Shown one piece after another: positions 17,524 to 25,196 of a DNA stretch of 64,000 nucleotides. Origin of the DNA: Actinomyces oricola. GTDB taxonomy: Bacteria; Actinomycetota; Actinomycetes; Actinomycetales; Actinomycetaceae. Both the position numbers and the translations under genes were made by a program. The notes beneath the pieces were generated by a model. It saw nothing but the letters and a program-made list of their open reading frames with translations, had not been told where the DNA came from and searched no databases. The stretch's first letter is position 1. Each line of letters begins with the position of its first letter. The DNA lies in the NCBI RefSeq assembly GCF_004104015.1, contig NZ_RYFV01000004.1, positions 110,877 through 174,876 of the forward strand, in the 5' to 3' direction.

Positions 17524-19583
17524 AGGGCCTGCGTTTCATTGTCGACTCCGTCCTGGCCAGGGCGGATACCCCGGCCCCCGAAACCTTTGACGCCACGTCC
17601 GGGGGCCGGGCCACCACCCGGCGCCCCTCGCGCACCCCCGCCCCCGTGGATGCCGGCTACCAGGCCGGGGAGGACCTCGACCCGCATCTGCCCCAGGCGG
17701 ACCCCTTGGAGGCGTGGCGCTCCCGACGCGACTCCTACCGCCTGGTCAGCCCCGCCAACCGCCGTCGTCTCACCGTCATTGTGGTGGGCACCGGCCTGGC
17801 CGGTTCAGGGGCGGCCGCCACCCTGGGGCGCCTGGGCTACCGAGTGGAGTGCTTCAGCCTCCACGACTCCCCGCGCCGCGCCCACTCAGTGGCCGCTCAG
17901 GGCGGCATTAACGCTGCGCGGGCCCGTAAAGTCGATGGCGACACCCTGCGCCGTTTCGTGAAAGACACCGTCAAGGGCGGGGACTACCGGGGCCGGGAGG
18001 CCGACGTGGTGCGCCTGGCCGAAGAGTCGGTCAAGGTCATTGACCACATGTACGCCATTGGCGCGCCTTTCGCCCGCGAATACGGCGGCCAGCTCGCCAC
18101 CCGCTCCTTCGGCGGGGTCCAGGTCTCTCGGACCTACTACACGCGCGGAGAGACCGGCCAGCAGTTGGAGATCGCCTGCTCCCAGGCCCTCCAGGAACAG
18201 GTGCGCGCCGGCAATGTGCACATGCACACGCGCACCGAGATGCTTGAGCTCATCGTGTCCGACGGGCGCGCCCAGGGCATTGTCACCCGGGACCTGCTCT
18301 CGGGGCAGATACGCTCCTGGAGCGGCCACGCCGTCGTGCTGTGCACCGGCGGCTACGGCTCGCTCTTCCACTACTCGACCCTGGCCATGGCCTCCAACGC
18401 CACCGCCACCTGGCGCGCGCACCGCTGCGGGGCGGCCTTCGCCTCCCCCTGCTACGTCCAGTTCCATCCCACCGCCCTGCCGGTGAGTTCGCGGTGGCAG
18501 TCCAAGACCACCCTCATGAGCGAGTCCCTGCGCAACGATGGGCGCATCTGGGTGCCAGTGCGCCCCGGGGACGAGCGGGCGCCGAACGACATCCCCGAAG
18601 CTGAGCGCGACTACTACCTGGAGCGCAAGTACCCGGCCTTCGGCAACCTCACCCCCCGCGATGTGGCCTCACGCAACGCCCGCGAGCAGATCGAGTCCGG
18701 CCGCGGCGTGGGCCCCCTGCGCAACTCCGTCTACCTGGACTTCCGCGACTCCCTGGCCCGCCTGGGCAAGGACGTCATCGCCGCCCGGTACGGCAACCTG
18801 TTCGAGATGTACCTGGACGCCACCGGCGAGGACCCCTACGAGGTGCCCATGCGCATTGCCCCGGGAGCGCACTTCACCATGGGGGGCCTGTGGGTGGACT
18901 TCGACCAGATGACCACTATCCCCGGGCTCTTCGTGGGCGGGGAGGCGTCGAACAACTACCACGGGGCCAACCGCCTGGGGGCGAACTCGCTGCTGAGCGC
19001 CTGCGTGGACGGCTGGTTCACCCTCCCCTTGGCCGTGCCCAACTACCTGGCGGAGTTGACCGGCGCCCCCCTGCTGAAGGAGGACGCCCCCGAGGCGCTG
19101 GCCGCCGTGGAACAGGCCGGCCGGCGGGTGCGGCGCCTGCTGGAGATTCGCGGCACGCACCGGCCGGTGTGGTTCCACCGGCGGCTGGGTGAAATCCTCT
19201 ACTCCGGGTGCGGGGTGAGCCGATCCGAGGAGGGGCTGCGCCAAGCCCTGCAACAGGTCCGCGAGCTGCGCGAGGAGTTCTGGCGGGACGTGCTCGTCGT
19301 CGGCGCCGAGCAGCGGCTCAACCAGGAACTGGAGAAGGCCGGGCGCGTGGCCGACTTCCTGGAGCTGGCCGAACTCATGGTCCTGGACGCCCTGGACCGC
19401 CGCGAATCGGCTGGGGCCCACTTCCGGGAGGAGTTCGCCACCCCCGAGGGCGAGGCCAAACGCGACGACGACAACTGGTGCTCGGTCTCGGCCTGGCACA
19501 CGCTCCCCGACGGCAGCCATGTGCGCCGCTCGGAGCCCTTGGACTTCTCGGTCATCAAGCTGCAGGTGAGGGACTACCGATGA
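17520..19583 (+). CDS. sdhA: Succinate dehydrogenase/fumarate reductase flavoprotein subunit
   Basis: 687 aa. FAD-binding motif VVGTGLAGSGAAA (about residues 85-97), covalent-FAD histidine in AHSVAAQGGINA, catalytic region with QFHPTALP, and substrate Arg/His residues in FTMGGLWVD and NYHGANRLGANSLL. The family core starts near residue 60 (EAWRSRRDSYRLVSPANRR). The first about 60 residues, rich in Thr, Pro and Arg, are an unusual extension. Start ATG 17520 overlaps the sdhC stop; the stop overlaps the sdhB start. Interconverts succinate and fumarate on the cytoplasmic side. Confidence 0.95.
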   Translation: MKGLRFIVDSVLARADTPAPETFDATSGGRATTRRPSRTPAPVDAGYQAGEDLDPHLPQADPLEAWRSRRDSYRLVSPANRRRLTVIVVGTGLAGSGAAATLGRLGYRVECFSLHDSPRRAHSVAAQGGINAARARKVDGDTLRRFVKDTVKGGDYRGREADVVRLAEESVKVIDHMYAIGAPFAREYGGQLATRSFGGVQVSRTYYTRGETGQQLEIACSQALQEQVRAGNVHMHTRTEMLELIVSDGRAQGIVTRDLLSGQIRSWSGHAVVLCTGGYGSLFHYSTLAMASNATATWRAHRCGAAFASPCYVQFHPTALPVSSRWQSKTTLMSESLRNDGRIWVPVRPGDERAPNDIPEAERDYYLERKYPAFGNLTPRDVASRNAREQIESGRGVGPLRNSVYLDFRDSLARLGKDVIAARYGNLFEMYLDATGEDPYEVPMRIAPGAHFTMGGLWVDFDQMTTIPGLFVGGEASNNYHGANRLGANSLLSACVDGWFTLPLAVPNYLAELTGAPLLKEDAPEALAAVEQAGRRVRRLLEIRGTHRPVWFHRRLGEILYSGCGVSRSEEGLRQALQQVRELREEFWRDVLVVGAEQRLNQELEKAGRVADFLELAELMVLDALDRRESAGAHFREEFATPEGEAKRDDDNWCSVSAWHTLPDGSHVRRSEPLDFSVIKLQVRDYR

Positions 19584-20335
19584 GAGTCACCCTGGATATC
19601 TGGCGTCAGGACGGCCCGCGGGCCGGCGGCCGCTTTGAGACGCACGTGGTTGAGGACGCCGAGCCGGAGATGAGCCTGCTCGAACTCCTGGACCGGCTCA
19701 ACGACCAGATCATTGAGGCCGGCGGCGAGCCGGTGGTCTTCGAGTCGGACTGCCGGGAGGGCGTGTGCGGCTGTTGCGGCTTTCTCGTCAACGGCCGCCC
19801 CCACGGCCCGGTGGACAACACCCCCGCGTGCCGCCAGCATCTGCGGGCCTTCCCGGAGGTCACCCACATGCGCCTGGAGCCCTTCAGGGCGGGCGCCTTC
19901 CCGGTCATCCGGGATCTGGCGGTGGATCGCAGCGCCCTGGACGCGCTCATCCAGGCCGGGGGCACGGTCGATGTGATGGCGGGCACCGCCCCCGACGCCG
20001 ACGCCGTGCCCCAGCCCTACCAGCAGGCGGAGACCGCCCTGGACTTCGCCTCCTGCATTGGCTGCGGCGCCTGCGTAGCGGCCTGCCCCAACGGGGCGGC
20101 CATGCTCTTCGCGGGAGCCAAACTGGCGCACCTGGCGCTCATGCCGCAAGGGGCGCACGAGCGCTCGCGGCGGGCCCGGCAGATGGGGCGGGCCCTCGAC
20201 GAGCACTTCGGGCCCTGCTCGGTCTTCGGGGAGTGCGTGCCCACCTGCCCGGCGGGCATTCCACTGGCGGCGGTGGCCGCCGCCAACCGAGAGGTGCTGC
20301 GCGCCGCCTGGCGGGGCCGCACCCACGACGACTAA
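19580..20335 (+). CDS. sdhB: Succinate dehydrogenase/fumarate reductase iron-sulfur subunit
   Basis: 251 aa. Transfers electrons between SdhA flavin and SdhC haem. Cluster ligands are all visible: [2Fe-2S] in CREGVCGCCGF with a later Cys in TPAC; [4Fe-4S] in CIGCGACVAACPN; [3Fe-4S] in CSVFGECVPTCPAGI. Start ATG 19580 overlaps the sdhA stop by ATGA. Direction of the reaction in vivo cannot be read from sequence. The nearby menaquinone genes and the C4-dicarboxylate carrier at 51257 favour fumarate reduction under anaerobic conditions. Confidence 0.95.
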   Translation: MRVTLDIWRQDGPRAGGRFETHVVEDAEPEMSLLELLDRLNDQIIEAGGEPVVFESDCREGVCGCCGFLVNGRPHGPVDNTPACRQHLRAFPEVTHMRLEPFRAGAFPVIRDLAVDRSALDALIQAGGTVDVMAGTAPDADAVPQPYQQAETALDFASCIGCGACVAACPNGAAMLFAGAKLAHLALMPQGAHERSRRARQMGRALDEHFGPCSVFGECVPTCPAGIPLAAVAAANREVLRAAWRGRTHDD

Positions 20336-20503
20336 CCGCCCTCGCCCTCGGACGAGCCCTGCGCTCACCGCCGCCACGTCGGGGCCCAGCCCTCTCGGGG
20401 GCGCCGCCGCTCGGGCCGCCGAAGCCCCGGGGCCACCTGGGCGCCGGGTGCTCCGGGCTCGGCCGGGTGCCCCGGGCTCGTGGGTTCGGCCCCGGGGCGC
20501 CGT

Positions 20504-20535
20504 GTGGGGCGGCTCATCCCCCGTGGGGCGGCTCA
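20504..20535 (-). repeat. 13-bp direct repeat over the methyltransferase stop codon
   Basis: GTGGGGCGGCTCA at 20504-20516 and 20523-20535 (period 19). The second copy includes the TGA stop (complement TCA 20533-20535). The neighbouring 20425-20500 stretch has GCCCCGGGGC palindromes that may act as a bidirectional terminator between sdhB and this gene. Confidence 0.7.
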
Positions 20536-21345
20536 GCTCGGTTTGCGGGCCACGAGGGCAATGCCGACCATGTCCTTGCGGTAGCGCTTGAAGGTCTTGC
20601 GCATGCCCAGCACTCGCTGACGCAGGGCCTTGTTGCTCATAACGTTGCGCACTATGCGCAGAGCCCCGCCCAGCCCCTCGTCGGCGAGGTTGCGGCGCAT
20701 GGCGAGCAGGGCCATGGGGGCGGTGCCAACCCACTCCACCTCCAGGCCGGCGTCCTGAAGGAGCTGCTTCCAGGCGGCTGCGGTCATGGGGCGGGCGTTG
20801 ACGTGGATGGCCCGGGCCAGGTCTTTGCGCAGCTCGGTGTAGTAGGCCTGGTCAATGTCGTCAGGGGTGACGCCGAGCTCGTGGATGGCGTAGCGGCCGC
20901 CGGGGCGCAGCACGCGGGCGGCCTCGGAAACAATGGCGGTCTTGCCCTTATCCCCCTGCATGGTGAGCATGGCCTCGCCGACGACGACGTCGGCGCTCGC
21001 CTCGGGCAGGCCGGTGGAGGCGGCCTCGCCCTGTCGCACGGTGCCGCGATCCCCGACGACGGCGGCCACGCGGGCGGCGGCGTCGGGGTCACGGTCCACA
21101 GCGGTGTAGGAGGAGGGGCCGGCGGCAATGATCTCGGCTGCCGTGCGCCCCAGGCCGGGAGCCAGCTCGACGACGTCGGCCCCGGGAATCCGGGCGTGGG
21201 CGAGCATGGAGGCGGTCAGGGCGGCGCCGCCGGGGCGCAGGACGCGCTTGCCGGCGCGGGCCAGAACCCAGTGGCCGGGGGCGGTGGCGATTGGCCGATC
21301 GGCGTAGGGCAGGGGGGTGTCGGGGTCGGTGCGGTCATGAGCCAT
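20533..21345 (-). CDS. SAM-dependent methyltransferase (class I)
   Basis: 270 aa. SAM-binding motif I is DVVELAPGLGRTAAE (about residues 56-70), the acidic end of strand 2 is TAVDRDP, and motif post-I/III is ADVVVGEAML with ARVLRPGGRYAIHELG. It has general UbiE/ubiquinone-type architecture but lacks the specific MenG signatures, so I do not call it a menaquinone methyltransferase. A candidate DtxR/IdeR iron box lies immediately upstream of the start, suggesting iron-repressed expression. Convergent with sdhB. Confidence 0.85.
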   Translation of the reverse strand: MAHDRTDPDTPLPYADRPIATAPGHWVLARAGKRVLRPGGAALTASMLAHARIPGADVVELAPGLGRTAAEIIAAGPSSYTAVDRDPDAAARVAAVVGDRGTVRQGEAASTGLPEASADVVVGEAMLTMQGDKGKTAIVSEAARVLRPGGRYAIHELGVTPDDIDQAYYTELRKDLARAIHVNARPMTAAAWKQLLQDAGLEVEWVGTAPMALLAMRRNLADEGLGGALRIVRNVMSNKALRQRVLGMRKTFKRYRKDMVGIALVARKPS

Positions 21346-21349
21346 ACCG

Positions 21350-21368
21350 TGAGTTTAGCCTGACCTAA
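21350..21368 (-). promoter_or_regulatory. Candidate DtxR/IdeR iron box
   Basis: Read on the minus strand the 19-mer is TTAGGTCAGGCTAAACTCA, agreeing at about 16 of 19 positions with the DtxR-family consensus TWAGGTTAGSCTAACCTWA. It ends five bases before the methyltransferase start codon, so bound repressor would block the promoter or leader. No DtxR gene is in the window. Confidence 0.45.
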
Positions 21369-21452
21369 CCGGGAGAAAGAAGGGTGACCTTACCCTCCTC
21401 CTTCCCGCTCCCGCCTATGCCCGCCCCCGGTCCGCCCCGTCGGCGTGCCCGC

Positions 21453-22850
21453 CTAGACGCGGTTGACGCGGTCGAGGCTGGAGACCCCCAGTCGCGTGCC
21501 GGGGTAGGCCTCCTGGGGGCGCTTGCGGCGGTGCATGGCCACGTAGTGGCGCTCGACCGGGCCGGTGTAGACCTGGCGGGGGCGGCCAATGCGCTTGGCG
21601 GGGTCGGCGATCATCTCCCGGTACTGGGCGATCCAGCCCGGCAGGCGCCCCAGGGCGAACAGTGGGGTGAACATCTTCGTGGGGAAGCCCATCGCCTGGT
21701 AGATCAGGCCGGTGTAGAAGTCCACATTGGGGTAGAGCTTGCGGGACACGAAGTAGTCGTCGCGCAGCGCCACCTCCTCCAGCTCCATGGCGATCTCGAG
21801 CTTGCGGTCGCCCTCGTCGCTGCCCAGGCGGGCCAGGACGTCGTGGGCGGTCTCTTTGACGATGGCGGCGCGCGGGTCGTAGTTCTTGTAGACCCGGTGG
21901 CCGAAGCCCATGAGCCGCACCCCGTCCTCCTTGTCCTTGACCTTGCGGACGAACTCGGAGGTGGACATCCCCTCGGTCTGGATCATGTCGAGCATGCGCA
22001 GCACCGCCTCATTGGCCCCGCCGTGCAGCGGCCCGGACAGGGCCCCCACGCCGGCGGCCACGGAGGCGTACATGTTGGCGTCCGAGGAGCCCACCAGGCG
22101 CACGGTGGAGGTCGAGCAGTTCTGCTCATGGTCGGCGTGGAGGATCAGGAGCATGTCCAGGGCCCGCACCACCACCGGGTCAATGTCGTAGGCCTGGTAG
22201 GGCATGCCGAAGGTCAAGCGGATGAAGTCCTCGACGTAGCCGATCTTGGGGTCGGGGTAGAGCAGTGGCAGGCCAATAGCGCGCCGGGCGATGTAGCTGA
22301 TCATTGTCGGCATCTTGCTCAGCAGCAGGACGGTGGCCAGCTCGCGTTCAAAGGGGTCATGCGGGTTGAGGGTGTCCTCGTAGTAGGTGGCCAGGCCCGA
22401 TATGCCGGCCTGGAGGATCGCCATGGGGTGCCCGGAGGAGGGGAAGGAGGTGAAGAAGCTGCGGAAGTCCTCGTGCAGGAGGCGGTGGCGCGAGATGCGG
22501 CGGTTGAAACGCTCGAAGGTCTCGCGGTCCGGCAGCTCGCCGTTAATGAGCAGGTAGGCGACCTCCAGGAAGGTTGAGGACTTGGCGAGCTCCTCAATGG
22601 GGTAGCCGCGGTAGCGCAGAATGCCGGCGGCGCCGTCAATGTAGGTGATATCGGAGGTGCAGGACGCCGTGTTGGTGAAACCGGCGTCGAGGGTCACCAT
22701 GCCGGTGGAGCCCAGGAGCTTGCCAATACCCAGGGCGTCGGAGCCCTCGGTGGCGAAGGTGCGGGGCAGCTCCAGGGTGCGCCCGCCAATGCTCAGCAGG
22801 CCGGGGGCGTCCCTGTCACTCGGGTTGGGCTGCTCAGGGGTCTGGGTCAT
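21453..22850 (-). CDS. gltA: Citrate synthase
   Basis: 465 aa type II citrate synthase; condenses oxaloacetate and acetyl-CoA. Active-site elements: HADHEQNCST (His), GPLHGGANEAV (His) and MGFGHRVYKNYDPRA, with the catalytic Asp further on (PNVDFYTG). Start ATG 22850 behind AAGGAGG. Together with sdhCAB it is the TCA-type content of the window. The genes are separate units, gltA on the minus strand. Confidence 0.96.
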   Translation of the reverse strand: MTQTPEQPNPSDRDAPGLLSIGGRTLELPRTFATEGSDALGIGKLLGSTGMVTLDAGFTNTASCTSDITYIDGAAGILRYRGYPIEELAKSSTFLEVAYLLINGELPDRETFERFNRRISRHRLLHEDFRSFFTSFPSSGHPMAILQAGISGLATYYEDTLNPHDPFERELATVLLLSKMPTMISYIARRAIGLPLLYPDPKIGYVEDFIRLTFGMPYQAYDIDPVVVRALDMLLILHADHEQNCSTSTVRLVGSSDANMYASVAAGVGALSGPLHGGANEAVLRMLDMIQTEGMSTSEFVRKVKDKEDGVRLMGFGHRVYKNYDPRAAIVKETAHDVLARLGSDEGDRKLEIAMELEEVALRDDYFVSRKLYPNVDFYTGLIYQAMGFPTKMFTPLFALGRLPGWIAQYREMIADPAKRIGRPRQVYTGPVERHYVAMHRRKRPQEAYPGTRLGVSSLDRVNRV

Positions 22851-23139
22851 GGTGCCTCCTTCTTAACCGGGGACCACTGTACGGGGTGGTCGAGGGGGTC
22901 GCGCCCGCCCGCGGACAAGGACGGTCAGCGCTCAGCGGGAAGGGACGACGCCGCCGACGGATAGCCGGCGGCCGAGGACTCGGCATCCTAACCGAATAGG
23001 GGACGCCGGCGCTTCAGCCGGCCGCGCCCGAGGACGATTAACGACGCCGCCGGTGGAACCGGCTCGAAGAGGCCGCTTCCGGGGCCCGCCCTACGGCGGG
23101 CGGAGCAGACCGGCCCTGCGGCGGGCGGAGCGGGCCGGG
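22851..23139. other. Intergenic region upstream of gltA with 25-bp tandem pair
   Basis: Holds the gltA ribosome site and presumably its promoter. A hairpin GCCGCCG...CGGCGGC lies near 22950-22972. Two 25-bp direct repeats (23089-23113 and 23114-23138, differing at about three bases) end one base before the dapC stop. No gene seen. Confidence 0.55.
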
Positions 23140-24342
23140 TCAGCGGCCGAAGAGGGCGGCCGCCCGCTCGGAGCGCAGGCGCTGGGCCGCGGCCGCCACA
23201 CGCTCATCAGTGTCAGTCAGGCTCATGCGCACGTGCCCGGCACCGGCCGGACCGTAGAAGTCCCCGGGGGCCACGACGATCCCCAACTCGGCGAAGGCCC
23301 CCACCAGGTCGTAGGCGCTCATTGACGCCGGCCCCTTCAGCCACAGGTAGAGGCCCGCCACGGAGGCGGGATCGTTGACGAGGCCCGCTGCCGCCGTGGC
23401 CGCCACCAGCGCCTCGCGCCGCGCCCGGTAAACCTCCCGCTGGGCGTCCACATGGGCCGTGTCACCCAGGGCCGCCACCATGGCCGCCTGGACGGGGGCG
23501 GGCATGAGCAGCCCGGAGTGCTTGCGCACCTCGGTGACGGCGCCTACCAGGGCGGCGTCACCGGCCAGGAGGGCGGCTCGGTAGCCGGCCATATTCGACT
23601 GCTTGGACAAGGAGTACAGGGCGAGCAGTCCGCGCCGGTCGGGAGCGCCGTCGGCCGAAGAACCGCCCACGCGCGCATCAAGCAGTGAGGGGATGCCCTG
23701 GCTGGCCCACGGCTGGGCCCAGGCGAGTTCGGCGTAGCACTCGTCGGAGAGGACAATGGCGCCCCGGCCTCGCGCCCAGGCGACAATGCGGGCCATCTGC
23801 TCAACGGACAGGACGTGGCCGTCAGGGTTGCCGGGACTGTTGAGCCACACGGCGACCAGCCGGCCCTCCGGCAGTTCCCAGGTGGCGGGGTCGGCGTCCG
23901 TGTCCACGGGCACCGGCGTGGCCCCGGCAATGCGGGTGCCAACATCGTAGGTGGGATAGGCGGCCCGCGGGTGGCAGACGAGGTCGCCGGGGCCGACCCC
24001 GAGTTGGAGGGGCAGGAGGGCGACGGACTCCTTGGAGCCAATGGTGGGGATGACCTCGGAGTCGTTCAGGCCCACCACTCCGCGGCGGCTCTCCATCCAC
24101 GTGGCAATGGCCTCCCGCAGGGCCGGGGTGCCAACAGCGGCGGGGTAGCCCGGGGCGTTGGCGGCCCCGGCCAGGGCGGTGCGCGCCACCGCGGGCGTGG
24201 GGTCGACGGGGGTCCCCACGGCCAGGTCGACGACGCCATCAGGGTGCTCGGCGGCGCGGGCCCGGTAGGGGCGCAGGGAGTCCCACGGGAAGTCGGGTAG
24301 GGCCAAGGGGCGGGGCAGGGCGAGGGGCGTCGGAGTGGTCAC
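23140..24342 (-). CDS. dapC: Succinyldiaminopimelate transaminase
   Basis: 400 aa class I/II PLP aminotransferase of the actinobacterial DapC type, acting after DapD in lysine and peptidoglycan diaminopimelate synthesis. Visible: NSPGNPDG (about residue 168), SDECYAEL, and the PLP lysine in YSLSKQSNMAGYR. Short N-terminal region (PLALPDFPWDSLRPYRARA) and the adjacent upstream ferredoxin gene are both typical of actinobacterial dapC. GTG start at 24342. Confidence 0.92.
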   Translation of the reverse strand: MTTPTPLALPRPLALPDFPWDSLRPYRARAAEHPDGVVDLAVGTPVDPTPAVARTALAGAANAPGYPAAVGTPALREAIATWMESRRGVVGLNDSEVIPTIGSKESVALLPLQLGVGPGDLVCHPRAAYPTYDVGTRIAGATPVPVDTDADPATWELPEGRLVAVWLNSPGNPDGHVLSVEQMARIVAWARGRGAIVLSDECYAELAWAQPWASQGIPSLLDARVGGSSADGAPDRRGLLALYSLSKQSNMAGYRAALLAGDAALVGAVTEVRKHSGLLMPAPVQAAMVAALGDTAHVDAQREVYRARREALVAATAAAGLVNDPASVAGLYLWLKGPASMSAYDLVGAFAELGIVVAPGDFYGPAGAGHVRMSLTDTDERVAAAAQRLRSERAAALFGR

Positions 24343-24558
24343 CCGGTGATTGTCCCCCAGGACCGGCCCCGCCCGCCCCAGGAGCCCTGAAGAGGGTGCC
24401 GTGTTGACGTGTTGAAGCGCGGCCCCGAAGGGCGGCGCGCCCGCCCGAACGGTTTTCCCGGCCCGGGGTTAAGTGGTGCCGCCCGGGCTCCACGCTCTCC
24501 TCCGGCCCCTGCCGGTGAACGTGGAACCCGTCACCGGCCCGGGCGCCGGCGGGCGGGC

Positions 24559-24912
24559 TCAGATGAGCCCTTCGGCCTCGCGGTACTCCAGGTTCTGCGG
24601 GGGCAGGGCCGCAATCATGGGGTCGTCGTAGTCCTGGGGGCCGGCCTTCTGGGCACCGCCGGGACTGCCGAGGCCCTTGAGCTCGAAGAAGTCAATATTG
24701 GCCCGGGTGTAGTCGGCCCACTCATCGGGGACGTCGTCCTCGTAGAAGATCGCCTCGGTGGGGCAGACCGGCTCGCAGGCCCCGCAGTCAACGCACTCGT
24801 CGGCGTTGATGTAGAGAGAGCGCTCGCCTTCATAAATGCAGTCGACAGGGCACTCGTCCACGCAGGCGCGGTCCTTGACGTCGACGCAGGGCTGGGCGAT
24901 GACGTAGGTCAT
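24559..24912 (-). CDS. fdxA: Seven-iron ferredoxin
   Basis: 117 aa. Starts [14 protein letters not shown] and carries [13 protein letters not shown] and [16 protein letters not shown], the [3Fe-4S]/[4Fe-4S] ferredoxin pattern of actinobacterial FdxA. The C-terminal region after FFELKGLG is an acidic tail. Start ATG 24912 behind AGAGGAA; the open frame further upstream lacks similarity. Soluble electron carrier; partner not known. Same strand as dapC, 216 bp upstream of it. Confidence 0.93.
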   Translation of the reverse strand: MTYVIAQPCVDVKDRACVDECPVDCIYEGERSLYINADECVDCGACEPVCPTEAIFYEDDVPDEWADYTRANIDFFELKGLGSPGGAQKAGPQDYDDPMIAALPPQNLEYREAEGLI

Positions 24913-25196
24913 GGCGCGTTGTTCCTCTCTGTGCACGGGCCGCGCTGCGGCGCTTGTCCGGGGCCAGTATCGCCCCGTGGCGCTCGGGAGCCCAAGACGT
25001 GTCAAGGATGCTGACGCCCACCGAGACGGCCCGCCGCAACCGCGAAGGCGATCAGCGCCGGCCCAGGCGTTTTTTCGTCATGCGCCCGGCACGAATGTGC
25101 GCACGGGCCCTGCGGCCGGCGCTGCGATGCCCGAGCCGTCAGCGGCGCCCGAGCCGGTGCCCTGGACGCGCATTCGCGCCGCCACCGGGGCGCCGC

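Noticed and set aside
20533..21345. Demethylmenaquinone methyltransferase (menG) as identity of the methyltransferase.
   Set aside because: Lacks the specific UbiE/MenG signatures and is not linked to the men genes.
19765..21363. 532-residue plus-strand frame overlapping sdhB and antisense to the methyltransferase.
   Set aside because: Low-complexity translation, contradicted by two well-supported genes.
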